The notes under the pieces are model-generated. The model searched no databases. It was not told where the DNA came from and saw only the letters and a list, made by a program, of their open reading frames with translations. Made by a program: the position numbers and the translations under genes. From contig CAMQYS010000005.1 of assembly GCA_947039395.1 (NCBI GenBank), positions 32,573 to 96,572 of the forward strand: DNA of 64,000 nucleotides, written 5' to 3'. This document shows positions 27,013-37,461 of this stretch, piece after piece. This stretch comes from an uncultured Deferribacteraceae bacterium. Lineage in GTDB: Bacteria > Chrysiogenota > Deferribacteres > Deferribacterales > Mucispirillaceae. Position 1 is the stretch's first letter, and every line of letters starts with the position of its first letter.

Positions 27013-28329
27013 TTAATTCATAAGTAATTTTGTAATATCATTATAAAAAGCAAAAGCCATAAGTGAAAGTAGTAACAGTAATCCAACGGTTTGAAATCCA
27101 CCGATTATTTTTTCATTAATTTTTCTACGTGTTATTGACTCTATAGCTAAAATAAGTAGGTGTCCACCATCAAGCACAGGAATAGGTAGAAGATTGAATA
27201 CAGCTAAATTTATAGAGATAATAGCAATAAAAAACAGCAGTGCACCGATACCAGAGTCAGCAGAATCTGCAGTTGTTTTAACTATCATAATAGGTCCACC
27301 TACTTGATCTGCTGGCGCTGTACCAGATATTAGTTTTCCAAGACTCACAAATATTAATTTTGAAAAGTCATAACTTTTTATAACGCCTAATTTAAGTGAT
27401 TCAAGAAAACCGTAGCTAACTAGAGTATTTCCTTCAATAGGAGAAACACCTGCTATTCCAACTGTGTTATCTCCTTCTTTACTATCCATAGGCGTTAGTT
27501 TTAGGTCAAATATTGTACCATCTCTATCAACTTTAACTAATAGTTCTTTTGATGGATTTGTTCTTATTGTATCTCTTACATCGTTCCAATCAGACATACT
27601 TTCATTGTTGATTGAGATAACTCTATCTTTACGCATTAACTCAGCTTTACTAGCAGGATAATCAGGTACTACTTGACCGATAATAGGTGGAAGCAGTAAA
27701 CCTATTCCAATATATCCAGTAGGTTCAGTTTCATTAAATATGTTTTGTTGATCAATTACTATTGAGGTAACAGTTTTTACTGTTCCATCAGCTAGGGTAA
27801 TTTCAATATCTTTATTAGGATTATCTGCGATATAAGAAGATACTTCACTCCAAGATTGAATATTTTCTGAATCAATCTTAACGATAGTATCTCCACTTTT
27901 TAGTCCAGCTATTTCAGCAGGAGAATCTACCTCTACAATACCAACTTGTGCTTTAAAATCAGGTATACCAGATGCGAAGAGCCCCCAAAAAATTACTATT
28001 GCAAGTAAATAATTAAATAATGGACCACCGATTACTATTAAAGCACGTTTAAATCTATTAACATCAGTTAAAGCTCTACCGTGTAATTCAGATGTTTCGT
28101 TATTTTTAACATCATCAGGATTTTCACCATACATTTTAACGTATCCACCTAAAGGTATGGCAGATATTAGGTATTCAGTTTCTCCGTATTTAAATCCTAC
28201 AACTTTAGGTCCAAATCCGATAGAAAATTTCTCTACATAAACATTTGATAATTTTGCAAAAATAAAATGCCCTAATTCATGTATAAAAACTAAGAAAGCT
28301 AATACACCGATAGCTATTAATATTGTCAT
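27013..28329 (-). CDS. rseP: RIP metalloprotease RseP (site-2 protease)
   Basis: The 438-aa membrane protease has the zinc motif HELGH at residues 17-21 inside the first membrane helix and the distal LNLLPIPVLDGGH ligand motif near residues 375-390. Two PDZ domains (about 115-190 and 205-280) lie in the periplasm. It cleaves membrane-bound anti-sigma factors and signal-peptide remnants. It is the last gene of the minus-strand housekeeping cluster, following dxr after 214 nt. Two PDZ domains match the Gram-negative form. Confidence 0.96.
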   Translation of the reverse strand: MTILIAIGVLAFLVFIHELGHFIFAKLSNVYVEKFSIGFGPKVVGFKYGETEYLISAIPLGGYVKMYGENPDDVKNNETSELHGRALTDVNRFKRALIVIGGPLFNYLLAIVIFWGLFASGIPDFKAQVGIVEVDSPAEIAGLKSGDTIVKIDSENIQSWSEVSSYIADNPNKDIEITLADGTVKTVTSIVIDQQNIFNETEPTGYIGIGLLLPPIIGQVVPDYPASKAELMRKDRVISINNESMSDWNDVRDTIRTNPSKELLVKVDRDGTIFDLKLTPMDSKEGDNTVGIAGVSPIEGNTLVSYGFLESLKLGVIKSYDFSKLIFVSLGKLISGTAPADQVGGPIMIVKTTADSADSGIGALLFFIAIISINLAVFNLLPIPVLDGGHLLILAIESITRRKINEKIIGGFQTVGLLLLLSLMAFAFYNDITKLLMN

Positions 28330-28358
28330 AAATTCCTCTTAAACTTTTTAACTTGTAT

Positions 28359-28503
28359 TGTAACTTGAATTTTAATTTATATGTACCTATGTTTTGATTT
28401 ACACATGTAACTTATATTTTACACTGTAACTTATGCAGTATTTAGCATTTAAAACTTAATAAATATTTATACTTTTAAATTCACTTATATTATGCTGTAA
28501 CTA
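28359..28503. repeat. Four short direct repeats between rseP and dxr
   Basis: TGTAACTT occurs at 28359, 28406 and 28425, with TGTAACTA at 28496. The middle two share TGTAACTTAT at a 19-bp period. They lie in the 214-nt gap upstream of rseP. They may be regulator half-sites or decayed duplication. Confidence 0.4.
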
Positions 28504-28543
28504 TACCGATAAATATTTTACCATAAATTTATAAAATATTAAA

Positions 28544-29662
28544 TTACTTAAACTTTTTAATTATTAAATCAGCGGTTTCATAAGCTTTTTTTGAAGAAGT
28601 TATCGCATCGTGTACAGTTTTAGAATCTTCAAAATCTATCTCTTCAAGTGCTAATTCTACTACTTTTGTTATATCAGTAAATTTTATATCTCCTTTCATG
28701 AAAGCCATAACTGCTGCTTCATTTGAAGAATTTAGCATAATAAATCTTTTATTACTATTACACTCAAGCGCATCTAAAGCGATCTGTAAGGCTTTAAACC
28801 TTGTAAGATCTGGTTTAAAGAAGGTCATATTTCCAACCTCAGTAAGATCTAGACCTTTAGCAGCATTTTTAACTCTATCAGGATATGCTAAAGCGTACGA
28901 GATAGGTATTTTCATATCAGGATAACTTAATTGAGCTATTGTTGAGCCGTCATTATAATTAACTAATGAGTGAATAATACTTTCTGGATGTATAACTACA
29001 TTTAATTTAGTATGATCTATATTAAAGAGGTATTTTGCTTCAATAAGTTCTAAACCTTTATTCATCATTGTTGCAGAATCAATAGAGACTTTATCACCCA
29101 TAAACCATTTTGGATGTTTTAATGCTTCTTCTTTAGAGATATAATCCATAGAATCAGATGGACGAGTTCTAAAAGGCCCTCCTGATGCTGTTAACGTAAT
29201 TGACTCAATATCTTCGGTATTATGTCCAATTAATGATTGAAATATAGCTGAATGTTCTGAGTCAACAGGAACTATATTTGATCCAGTTTCTTTTGCACGG
29301 TTGATAATAATATCACCAGCTGTAACTAACGATTCTTTATTAGCTAGTGCGATATCTATTCCATGATCTATGATCATATATGCAGAATTAATCCCATATA
29401 CACCAGTTGCAGCATGAAGAACCATATCAATATCTAATGTTTCAAGATAGCTTTTTAGTATAGATTCATAGTTAGGATCAGTTGTTAAAAATGAATGTTT
29501 TGCTCCAGTGTCACTTTGTATTTGATCTAGTAGTTTTTCGTTATTGTGCGCAGTTATAAACTCTATCAAGAATTTATCTTGATTTTGCATTAATAGTTCA
29601 ATAGCTTGAGTACCTATAGATCCTGTTGCGCCGATTATTCCGATTTTTTTTATTTTTTGCAT
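28544..29662 (-). CDS. dxr: 1-deoxy-D-xylulose 5-phosphate reductoisomerase
   Basis: The 372-aa enzyme converts DXP to MEP with NADPH, the committed step of non-mevalonate isoprenoid synthesis. The NADPH motif GATGSIGTQAIELL is at the N-terminus. The metal/substrate motif VPVDSEHSAIFQ and the flexible-loop SGGPFRTRP with KHPKWFMGDKVSIDSATMMNKGLE are all intact. It sits between cdsA and rseP, the standard order in Gram-negative bacteria. The product feeds undecaprenyl synthesis by UppS two genes upstream. Confidence 0.97.
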   Translation of the reverse strand: MQKIKKIGIIGATGSIGTQAIELLMQNQDKFLIEFITAHNNEKLLDQIQSDTGAKHSFLTTDPNYESILKSYLETLDIDMVLHAATGVYGINSAYMIIDHGIDIALANKESLVTAGDIIINRAKETGSNIVPVDSEHSAIFQSLIGHNTEDIESITLTASGGPFRTRPSDSMDYISKEEALKHPKWFMGDKVSIDSATMMNKGLELIEAKYLFNIDHTKLNVVIHPESIIHSLVNYNDGSTIAQLSYPDMKIPISYALAYPDRVKNAAKGLDLTEVGNMTFFKPDLTRFKALQIALDALECNSNKRFIMLNSSNEAAVMAFMKGDIKFTDITKVVELALEEIDFEDSKTVHDAITSSKKAYETADLIIKKFK

Positions 29663-29680
29663 ATTATTAATTTCTCACAT

Positions 29681-30505
29681 TTACCAAACTTTAATATATT
29701 TATCTAATATGTTTATGTAAAGAAAAAGTAGTGGTGCAGCAAATATAATAGAATCAAATCTATCATATACACCGCCATGCCCTGGTATAATTGTTCCTGA
29801 ATCTTTTACATTTGCAGATCTTTTAATCATTGATTCAATTAGATCACCTAGCACACCTATAGTAATTATTTCAATAGTAAGTATCACAATCCAAATAATG
29901 GATTTATCTAGTAGGTAGTGATTAATAACTAATCCACCTATTAAAGCAAATATAGTTCCTCCGATCAAACCTTCAATAGATTTTTTTGGACTAACAGATT
30001 CAATCAACTTATGTTTACCGAATTTCACCCCTACAAAATATGCAAATACATCTGATAACCATACAACAAAGTATAGATATATTAACCATTGATAAGAGAT
30101 ATCCCTTATTAAAAATAAAGTAGATAAGCATAGTGGTAACATAATTGATGCAACAAATGTAACAGATATATCTACAAAAGCATCTTTAATAGGATTTTTA
30201 CTTACCATTTTAATTATAAATAGTGTAACAAAAAGAAAAAACATATATACAAGGAGAATAAGATGTAGTTTGAAAAATATGAGATTTGTAATTACTATTG
30301 CAGATACATATATAGGAATAGTAGTAATCAAATGTTCATTATTTTTTAATAGTGCTACAAACTCACGAGTTATCAATATATTTACTATTAATATCAATAT
30401 GAAAAATATACGATGATCTGCATAAATTGTTGCATAGATTGATATCGCTGCAAGTATCGACCCTGCGATAGTTCTTTTAATTAATTCTGTCTTCTGATGA
30501 CCCAT
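29681..30505 (-). CDS. cdsA: Phosphatidate cytidylyltransferase CdsA
   Basis: The 274-aa polytopic membrane protein (about 7-8 helices) makes CDP-diacylglycerol for phospholipid synthesis. The family signature SMIKRSANVKDSGTIIPGHGGVYDRFDS near residues 225-252 is intact, with DVFAYFVGVKFGKHKL before it. It lies between uppS and dxr in the minus-strand cluster. Confidence 0.96.
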   Translation of the reverse strand: MGHQKTELIKRTIAGSILAAISIYATIYADHRIFFILILIVNILITREFVALLKNNEHLITTIPIYVSAIVITNLIFFKLHLILLVYMFFLFVTLFIIKMVSKNPIKDAFVDISVTFVASIMLPLCLSTLFLIRDISYQWLIYLYFVVWLSDVFAYFVGVKFGKHKLIESVSPKKSIEGLIGGTIFALIGGLVINHYLLDKSIIWIVILTIEIITIGVLGDLIESMIKRSANVKDSGTIIPGHGGVYDRFDSIIFAAPLLFLYINILDKYIKVW

Positions 30506-30584
30506 CTTAGATTACTCCAGTTTTATTGCTGTTATAATACTTTATCATATAATAAAAATAAAGTTATAAATTTTTAGATACCGG

Positions 30585-31307
30585 TTATTCATCAACCTTA
30601 CCGTATCTTCTAACACGTTGAGAGAACTCTATTATAGCTTCATTAAAATCAGTTTCATTAAAATCTGGCCATAATTTATCTACAAATAACATTTCAGAGT
30701 AAGCTAATTGCCATAACATAAAGTTGCTAATACGATTTTCTCCAGATGTTCTTATAAGTAGATCAATATCTGGTATCATCGGATTATATAGATAGTCATT
30801 AAATAAGCTTTGATTGATCTGATTAATTTTTATATCGCCATTTAATACAGATTGAGCAATAGTTTTAGTTGCATCAATAATTTCATCTTTTCCGCTATAT
30901 GATATAGCTAAGTTTAAAACCATACCAGTATTTGAAGATGAGTCCTCTCTAAGTTTTTGAATGGTGTCTTGAGTTCTATCAGGTAATCTATCTAATTTTC
31001 CTGATGTGGTGAACGATATATTATTGTTTATAATAGTTTTACGTTCAGATTCAAGATACTCTTGAAGAAGTTTCATAAGGTACTGTACTTCTTTTGTTGG
31101 ACGATCAAAATTTTCTGTAGAGAAGGTAAACATTGATAGATATTTAAGGTTTAAACTAGCAGCATGAGTTATTATTTTTCTCACTGCGTTAGCTCCCTCC
31201 CTATGTCCAGCTATTCTAGGAAGTAGACGTTTTTTTGCCCATCTGCCGTTGCCGTCCATTATTATAGCTATATGTTTAGGTACAGGATTACCTTTATTTT
31301 GTTGCAA
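30585..31307 (-). CDS. uppS: Undecaprenyl diphosphate synthase
   Basis: The 240-aa cis-prenyltransferase opens with HIAIIMDGNGRWAKKRLLPRIAGHREGA, including the catalytic Asp and the His/Arg diphosphate-binding residues. The C-terminal PDIDLLIRTSGENRISNFMLWQLAYSE and the downstream acidic residues are also typical. It builds the C55 carrier used for peptidoglycan, O-antigen and related glycans. It follows frr by 2 nt, so the two are co-transcribed. Confidence 0.97.
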   Translation of the reverse strand: MQQNKGNPVPKHIAIIMDGNGRWAKKRLLPRIAGHREGANAVRKIITHAASLNLKYLSMFTFSTENFDRPTKEVQYLMKLLQEYLESERKTIINNNISFTTSGKLDRLPDRTQDTIQKLREDSSSNTGMVLNLAISYSGKDEIIDATKTIAQSVLNGDIKINQINQSLFNDYLYNPMIPDIDLLIRTSGENRISNFMLWQLAYSEMLFVDKLWPDFNETDFNEAIIEFSQRVRRYGKVDE

Positions 31308-31309
31308 CG

Positions 31310-31867
31310 TTAAATCTCCATTACTTCTTTTTCTTTAGCTACAGTTATTTCATCTACGTTTTTAATAGAGTTATCGGTGATCTTTTGAATATCTTCTAGC
31401 ATTTTTTTAGATTCATCTTCACCTATAGCCTTATCTTTCTCTATTTTCTTTATATGTTCATTAGCATCTCTTCTTTCATTTCTTATAGCTACTTTAGTTT
31501 CTTCAGATATTTTTTTAATAATTTTAACAAGATCTTTACGTCTATCTTCGGTTAATTGAGGAAAAGGTATTCTTACAACTTTTCCATCGTTTGATGGATT
31601 AAAGCCCATTTGTGAAGATTGTATAGCTTTCTCTATCTCTTTAATTAAAGTAGGCTCCCATGGTGTTACTGTAACCATTCTAGGCTCTGGAATTGATAGA
31701 GTTGCAACTCCTGCAAGTGGTGTTGGAGTACCGTAGTAATCTACTTTAATATTATCAAACATAGATATAGTAGCACGTCCAGTACGGATACCTTTAAGCT
31801 CTTCCTTATAATGTACTATTGTCTTCTCAATTTTTTCGTTTAAATTTTTAATTACTGATTGAGGCAT
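31310..31867 (-). CDS. frr: Ribosome recycling factor
   Basis: At 185 aa it has the family's exact length and landmarks: IRTGRATISMFDNIKVDYYGTPTPL, PEPRMVTVTPWEP, FNPSNDGKVVRIPFPQLTEDRRKDLVK and RRDANEHIKK. It splits post-termination ribosomes together with EF-G. It lies between pyrH (14 nt) and uppS (2 nt). Confidence 0.98.
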   Translation of the reverse strand: MPQSVIKNLNEKIEKTIVHYKEELKGIRTGRATISMFDNIKVDYYGTPTPLAGVATLSIPEPRMVTVTPWEPTLIKEIEKAIQSSQMGFNPSNDGKVVRIPFPQLTEDRRKDLVKIIKKISEETKVAIRNERRDANEHIKKIEKDKAIGEDESKKMLEDIQKITDNSIKNVDEITVAKEKEVMEI

Positions 31868-31881
31868 AATATTCTCTCCCT

Positions 31882-32598
31882 TTATTTTCCCTTAACTAAT
31901 GTGCCGATTTTTTCGCCATGAACGATATTTAATAGATTATTTTTGCCAAATAAATCAAAAACGATAAGAGGTATATCATTATCCATACACATACTTATTG
32001 CTGTTGAATCCATTACTTCTAATCGTTTTGTCAATACATCTAAATAACTTATTTCATCGTATTTAGTAGCTGTACTATCTTTTTTAGGATCAGCAGAGTA
32101 AATTCCATCAACTTTGGTTGCTTTTAGAACTATATTAGCGTTGATCTCTGATGCTCTTAAAGTTGCTGTTGTGTCAGTTGTAAAATATGGATTACCTGTA
32201 CCTGCTGCAAAAATCACTACTCTATTTTTTTCAAGATGACGCATAGCTCTACGTCTTATATAAGGTTCTGCTATTTGACGCATCTCAACAGCTGATTGTA
32301 CTCTCGTTGGTATCCCTGTTTCCTCTAACGTGCTTTGAACAGCAAGACAGTTGATAACTGTTGCAAGCATACCCATATGATCTGCTGTAACTCTATCCAT
32401 ACCTTTAGATGCAAGCGATACTCCTCTAAAAATATTACCTCCACCGATAACGATACCTATCTTTACTCCAAGAGAGTGGATTGATTGAATTTCTCCAGCA
32501 ATATACTTAATAATATCGTTATCAATACCGTAACCCATATTGCCCATTAACGCTTCGCCAGATAATTTAAGAAGAATTCTATTGTATTTAATATCCAT
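31882..32598 (-). CDS. pyrH: Uridylate kinase
   Basis: The 238-aa amino-acid-kinase-fold enzyme phosphorylates UMP to UDP. Motifs are [48 protein letters not shown] and [16 protein letters not shown]. pyrH-frr-uppS is a conserved order. In most bacteria rpsB-tsf lie directly upstream of pyrH, but here they lie about 15 kb away on the opposite strand. Confidence 0.98.
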   Translation of the reverse strand: MDIKYNRILLKLSGEALMGNMGYGIDNDIIKYIAGEIQSIHSLGVKIGIVIGGGNIFRGVSLASKGMDRVTADHMGMLATVINCLAVQSTLEETGIPTRVQSAVEMRQIAEPYIRRRAMRHLEKNRVVIFAAGTGNPYFTTDTTATLRASEINANIVLKATKVDGIYSADPKKDSTATKYDEISYLDVLTKRLEVMDSTAISMCMDNDIPLIVFDLFGKNNLLNIVHGEKIGTLVKGK

Positions 32599-32681
32599 AG
32601 TGTATTACAAAACCTCTTATTATATTTTATTTTATCATACTTAATTTAATTTAATATAGCTTAACTTAATTAATGTGAGAG

Positions 32682-33269
32682 TTATTTTATTAGTTTACCT
32701 ATTCTATTAAATCTAACTTTAGACTCTTCTCCATTACCCCAAGACCAGTATATTAATATCGCTTCGCCAACAACTAACTCTTTATCAACAAATCCCCAAA
32801 ACCTACTATCAAAACTTGAATCACGATTATCGCCTAAAACAAAATATGTTTCTTTAGGAACGATAAACTCCATTACATTATCTCTTGCTGATACATTTGG
32901 TGGAATAATAAGATCTGAATTAAATTTAGTGAAATCTGATAGAACTATCTCTCCATTACGAACGATCTGTTTATCTATAATTTCTATTTTATCTCCTGGT
33001 GCTCCAACAACTCTTTTTATATAATCCATAGATGGATCAAGAGGATATTTAAATACAATCACATCATCAACTTTAGGATCAGAAAAGGTATATGCTAACT
33101 TACTAACTAATATATGATCCCCTACTAATAACGTATCAAGCATTGATCCTGTAGGAATTTTATATGCTTGTATAATAAAAGTTCTTATTATCATTGCTAT
33201 TACAAACGCCACTATAATAGAGTCTATAGTCTCTCTAACTGTACCAGATTTTTTAATTGCTTTACTCAT
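32682..33269 (-). CDS. lepB: Signal peptidase I
   Basis: The 195-aa membrane peptidase has one N-terminal helix (about 16-34), the catalytic Ser in TGSMLDTLLVGD (S42) and the general-base Lys in DYIKRVVGAPGDKIEI (K85). The box E motif LGDNRDSSFDSRFWGFV is near residue 150. It removes signal peptides of exported proteins, such as the barrel proteins at 5.4-7.3 kb. It sits 69 nt after lepA, the classical lepA-lepB order. Confidence 0.97.
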   Translation of the reverse strand: MSKAIKKSGTVRETIDSIIVAFVIAMIIRTFIIQAYKIPTGSMLDTLLVGDHILVSKLAYTFSDPKVDDVIVFKYPLDPSMDYIKRVVGAPGDKIEIIDKQIVRNGEIVLSDFTKFNSDLIIPPNVSARDNVMEFIVPKETYFVLGDNRDSSFDSRFWGFVDKELVVGEAILIYWSWGNGEESKVRFNRIGKLIK

Positions 33270-33338
33270 AATACTCTTTAATACCTTCCTAAAATATCTG
33301 ATAGCTAAACTAAATTACTAGTGTAGATAATCAGATTA

Positions 33339-35141
33339 TTATTTATCATCTCCGATCTTCAATACTGCTAGAAAAGCTTCTTGAGGTAGTTCAACTGATC
33401 CGATTTGCTTCATACGTTTCTTACCTTCCTTCTGTTTTTCAAGCAGCTTTCTTTTACGTGATACATCTCCACCGTAACATTTAGCAATAACATCTTTTCT
33501 ATATGCTTTAACTGTACTACGAGCTAATACCTTACTACCTATCGCTGCTTGAATAGCTACTTCAAACATCTGTCTAGGTATAACCTCTTGCATCTTTTCA
33601 ACTAAAACTCTACCTTTATGCTCTATTTGATCTCTATGAGCTATGATAGATAAAGCATCAACTGGTTCTTTATTTATTAATATATCAAGCTTAACAAGGT
33701 TACTCTGTTTAAATTCTGAAAACTCATAATCAAATGATGCATATCCTCTTGAACATGATTTTAATTTATCGTAGAAATCAATAACAATTTCAATAAGTGG
33801 AAGTTGATACTCTAATATAACTCTTTTAGGAGATAGATATCTCATATCAGTTTGATATCCTCTTCTTTGTTGTAGTAACCTAATTACAGCACCTAAATAC
33901 TCTGATGGAAGTATAAGTGTTGCAGATATAAATGATTCCTCAATCTTTACTATACAAGATGAATCAGGCATATCAGCAGGATTATCAACCTCTATTACAG
34001 TTGAGTCTGTTTTATAAACTTTAAATACAACTGTTGGAGCAGTTGATATTAGATTAAGATTAAACTCTCTCTCTAATCTCTCTTGAATAATTTCCATATG
34101 TAGTAAACCTAGAAACCCACATCTAAATCCGAACCCTAATGCAACAGATGATTCTGGTTCAAATGTTACAGCTGAATCGTTCAATATTAATTTCTCAAGT
34201 GAGTCCCTTAACGCTGGATAGTCAGTTGAATCGATAGGATATAATCCACAAAATACAACTGGTTTAATAAGTTTAAATCCAGGGAAAGGAGTGGTTGTTT
34301 TACGTTTTTGATGAGTTACAGTATCACCGATCTTAACTTCAGTTAATTCTTTTATAGATGCTGAAATAAATCCAACTTCGCCAACTGATAGTTTAGGAAC
34401 AGCGATAGTTGCTGGAGTAAACTTACCAACCTCTAATGTTTCGTAATCACGACCAGTTGAGAGTAGAGTAATTTTATCGCCTTTAGTAATTGTTCCATCA
34501 ATAACTCTGATTAATACAATTATCCCTCTATAAGTATCATACCATGAATCAAATATCATAGCTTTTAATGGTGCATCAGGATCGCCAGATGGATGAGGTA
34601 TTTTTTTAACTATAGCTTCTAAAATCTCTTTAGTTCCAACACCTTCTTTTGCTGATGCTAAAATAGACTCAGATGCATCAAGACCTATAGAATCTTCTAT
34701 TTCTGCCTTAACTTTATCTACATCAGCTGATGGTAGATCTATTTTATTTATCACTGGTATAATCTCTAAATTTTGATCTACAGCCATATTTGTATTAGCT
34801 ATCGTTTGAGCTTCAACACCTTGAGATGCATCAACAACCATTAATGCACCTTCGCAAGCAGCTAATGACCTTGATACTTCATAAGTAAAATCTACATGTC
34901 CTGGAGTATCAATTAAGTTTAGAATATATTTATTGCCATCATCTGCTGTGTATGATAGACAAACAGTTTGTGCTTTTATTGTTATACCACGTTCTCTCTC
35001 TATATCCATAGAGTCAAGAACTTGCGACTTCATTGATCTTTCATCTAATCCACCAGTAAACTGGATAAGTCTATCCGCGATCGTTGATTTACCGTGATCA
35101 ATATGTGCTATAATAGAAAAATTACGTATATTTGATGACAA
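33339..35141 (-). CDS. lepA: Elongation factor 4 (LepA)
   Basis: The 600-aa translational GTPase has G1 [15 protein letters not shown]2 [11 protein letters not shown]3 [12 protein letters not shown] and G4 NKIDLPSAD, then EF-G-like domains and the LepA-specific C-terminal domain ending with [26 protein letters not shown]. It helps ribosome biogenesis and elongation under stress. It is first in the minus-strand cluster, so the cluster promoter should lie in 35142-35298, where I saw no convincing -35/-10 pair. Confidence 0.98.
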   Translation of the reverse strand: MSSNIRNFSIIAHIDHGKSTIADRLIQFTGGLDERSMKSQVLDSMDIERERGITIKAQTVCLSYTADDGNKYILNLIDTPGHVDFTYEVSRSLAACEGALMVVDASQGVEAQTIANTNMAVDQNLEIIPVINKIDLPSADVDKVKAEIEDSIGLDASESILASAKEGVGTKEILEAIVKKIPHPSGDPDAPLKAMIFDSWYDTYRGIIVLIRVIDGTITKGDKITLLSTGRDYETLEVGKFTPATIAVPKLSVGEVGFISASIKELTEVKIGDTVTHQKRKTTTPFPGFKLIKPVVFCGLYPIDSTDYPALRDSLEKLILNDSAVTFEPESSVALGFGFRCGFLGLLHMEIIQERLEREFNLNLISTAPTVVFKVYKTDSTVIEVDNPADMPDSSCIVKIEESFISATLILPSEYLGAVIRLLQQRRGYQTDMRYLSPKRVILEYQLPLIEIVIDFYDKLKSCSRGYASFDYEFSEFKQSNLVKLDILINKEPVDALSIIAHRDQIEHKGRVLVEKMQEVIPRQMFEVAIQAAIGSKVLARSTVKAYRKDVIAKCYGGDVSRKRKLLEKQKEGKKRMKQIGSVELPQEAFLAVLKIGDDK

Positions 35142-35298
35142 TTTTAAGACTCCAATATAAACTTTAACGTACTATCTTACAATAATATAAATATATTTCA
35201 AGTATCTTTTCATTAAAAATGAAAACAGTTGTACAGATATGATTCTTATTTATCAAATAGTAGTAGTAAATTCCTTATTTCATATATAAGTATAGTGC

Positions 35299-35559
35299 CT
35301 AATATTTATTTAATTGTTTTAAAATATCAGAGATAATCTTATTTTTTAAAGAGTAATAAACCCAACCACCTTCTTTTCTTGAGTTCAATATAGTGGCTTC
35401 TTTTAATATTTTGAGATGTTGAGATAGATTTGATTGCGATACTTTAAACTTATCTTGAATAACACACACACATAACTCTCCACTCTCTGACAGTAGATTA
35501 ATTATATCCATTCTTAAAGTATGTGCTAACGCTTTAAATATCTTTAACTCTTTATCCAT
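35299..35559 (-). CDS. ArsR/SmtB-family metal-responsive regulator
   Basis: The compact 86-aa ArsR repressor has KALAHTLRMDIINLL, GELCVCVIQDKFKVSQSNLSQHLKILKEA and the wing SRKEGGWVYYSL. The CVC pair (ELCVCVIQ) at the start of the DNA-binding region is the classical metalloid site of ArsR proteins that sense As(III)/Sb(III). A small dyad (ATATT at 35588 and AATAT at 35599) 28-44 nt upstream may be its operator. It lies downstream of the ArsP-like permease in the same orientation, forming a plausible arsenical resistance pair. Confidence 0.9.
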   Translation of the reverse strand: MDKELKIFKALAHTLRMDIINLLSESGELCVCVIQDKFKVSQSNLSQHLKILKEATILNSRKEGGWVYYSLKNKIISDILKQLNKY

Positions 35560-35816
35560 AATAGATTAACCTCTTAACATATTTACAATATTCAATTAAA
35601 TATTTACTCTGTTATCTATACACCATTACTTATAGAATAACTTTGTAATATTATATTATTACAAATAGAAACAGATATAATAGTGAACCCTTAAACTTTC
35701 ACAGTTATGATATAAACTTACAATATCAATTAATGAGAGCTATTTTCAAAACCAGAACTTATATCGTTACAATATTTCAAGTATAACAAATAAAATAATA
35801 ACAGTTTTTTGTTTAA

Positions 35817-37148
35817 TTAAAATATAAACCATATTAAGTTAAATATATATCCTATGATTATAATACCACCCGTTACTAATATAATAAATATAAATAATAG
35901 TTTTTTACTCATTACACTTTTTAAGATAATCATAGATGGTATAGATAATGCAGCTGCACTTAACATAAATGATAATACTGTTCCAAGTGGCATACCTTTA
36001 TTATAAAAGGCGTTACCGATAATCATAGCTGACATCTCATCTGTATATATAGGTACTCCTGCAACTGTTGCTAAAAGTACAGAGATATATTTTGTTGAAC
36101 TAATAAAGTTTTCTATTAACTGTTCAGGAATATAGTTATGAATAGCACTTCCTATTGCGATACTTACTACAATATAGATCCATGTCTTATTAAGTATTGA
36201 TAACATCTGTTTCCTAGAGAATGTAAGTCTATCTTTTTTAGTAATCGGTTTTATGTTATCGCTATTATCTGAACCACTATCACAACATGAACTGGTAATA
36301 TTATTTAGAGTAGTGTTGCAGCTTGAACTGATAGTATTGCTGTTGGGTGTTGAACTGTAATAAGCGGTTTTATCGCTACTATTTAAAGCATTCGTTTTAT
36401 CATCGTTAATATTACTATCTAGCGTGGAACGATAACAAAGGTTTTTACTATTATTTGACATATTATAAGTATCGTAACTACTACTTAAAACACTATTTTT
36501 ATCGTTGTTGCTACTACAGTTATCACTACTTAATACACTACTATCATTAACAGTAGAGTTACAACTTGCACTTAGTATATTTGTGTCATAGTTTCTTGTA
36601 TTATGAGCACCTCTGCTACTATCATTAACAGTAGAGTTACAACTTGCACTACTATTATCTAGTAGTAACTCTTTTTTAAGATTAAGTTTTTCAATAATGG
36701 TTCCTGCTGTAACTGCCAATATCACGCCTATAACCGTATATACTACACCTATTTTTACTCCGAAAATTGTAACTAAAAAGATGAGCGATGCTAAATCTAT
36801 TAATGGCGATGCTATCAAAAATGAGAATGATACTCCGATCGGAACACCAGTTCTTGCAATACCTATAAATATAGGTATTGATGAACATGAACAGAATGGA
36901 GATATAATTCCAAGCCCAGCACCGATTAAGTTTGCTCTAATACCCTTATATTTTATTAATATTCTTTCAATTTTATTAGATGAAAAGTAAGACTGAATAT
37001 ATGAAATAGAAAAAATAATGACAGATATCAATATAAAAATCTTTATTACTTCATATATAAAAAAATGTAACGCCATAACTATTTTTTGATTTAAATCTAG
37101 GTTTAAAAGCTCAAATAGATAGGATATCATATCAGATAACCAAGTCAT
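35817..37148 (-). CDS. ArsP/DUF318-type permease with repetitive Cys/Ser/Asn-rich insert
   Basis: The 443-aa membrane permease has a first half (about 1-160) with the family motif GIISPFCSCSSIPIFIGIARTGVPIGVSFSFLIASPLID. The second half (about 310-443) has LATVAGVPIYTDEMSAMIIG. ArsP members export trivalent organoarsenicals and use the paired Cys. Between the halves (about residues 163-298) sits a low-complexity loop of Ser, Asn, Asp, Thr and scattered Cys, including SASCNSTVNDSS twice, encoded by direct DNA repeats. Relatives usually have a much shorter loop. An ArsR gene with a CVC site lies downstream, supporting metalloid efflux; the substrate is inferred. Confidence 0.85.
   Translation of the reverse strand: MTWLSDMISYLFELLNLDLNQKIVMALHFFIYEVIKIFILISVIIFSISYIQSYFSSNKIERILIKYKGIRANLIGAGLGIISPFCSCSSIPIFIGIARTGVPIGVSFSFLIASPLIDLASLIFLVTIFGVKIGVVYTVIGVILAVTAGTIIEKLNLKKELLLDNSSASCNSTVNDSSRGAHNTRNYDTNILSASCNSTVNDSSVLSSDNCSSNNDKNSVLSSSYDTYNMSNNSKNLCYRSTLDSNINDDKTNALNSSDKTAYYSSTPNSNTISSSCNTTLNNITSSCCDSGSDNSDNIKPITKKDRLTFSRKQMLSILNKTWIYIVVSIAIGSAIHNYIPEQLIENFISSTKYISVLLATVAGVPIYTDEMSAMIIGNAFYNKGMPLGTVLSFMLSAAALSIPSMIILKSVMSKKLLFIFIILVTGGIIIIGYIFNLIWFIF
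36538..36650. repeat. 35-bp direct repeat inside the permease gene
   Basis: The 35 bp at 36538-36572 recur identically at 36616-36650 (period 78 bp, so in frame). They encode SASCNSTVNDSS twice. A more diverged relative is visible near 36300-36340 (SSSCNTTLNN). Confidence 0.9.
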
Positions 37149-37461
37149 TTTAATAGATATATTTATTAATAGTTCAGCTAAGTTCAGGTTTATTTCCTCA
37201 TAATTATATTATTATATTATGATATACTAATATAATATCGAAGTCAATATCTATATTATATATAGATCAACAGATGTTTTAATTGGTATTGTGATTTAAT
37301 ATCAATCTTAGTAAAGATATTGTTATTGGAAGGACAAACTAACTTAATAGTAATTTATATATAGAGTGATTTGTGGTATATAGATAGATTATTTATTGAC
37401 TATTAAGTTTCAACTAGATTATTTTATAGCATAATGATTTTTTGATAAACTCTTTTTATTT
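37149..37461. other. Intergenic region upstream of the permease
   Basis: This is AT-rich and non-coding. It contains a 10-bp inverted repeat (37210-37237, separate entry) that could be the ArsR-controlled permease promoter. No other structure was seen. Confidence 0.4.
37210..37237. promoter_or_regulatory. Inverted repeat upstream of the permease, possible ArsR operator
   Basis: TATTATATTA (37210-37219) and TAATATAATA (37228-37237) are exact reverse complements separated by 8 nt, 62 nt before the permease start. The half-site resembles TATTATATGTAT of the other ArsR-associated palindrome at 17762. AT-only repeats are not rare in this genome, so confidence is limited. Confidence 0.35.

Noticed and set aside
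35207..35225. 8-bp hairpin (TTTTCATT/AATGAAAA) between arsR and lepA
   Set aside because: The 3-nt loop, A/T-rich stem and lack of a clear T-run make it indistinguishable from AT-rich background.
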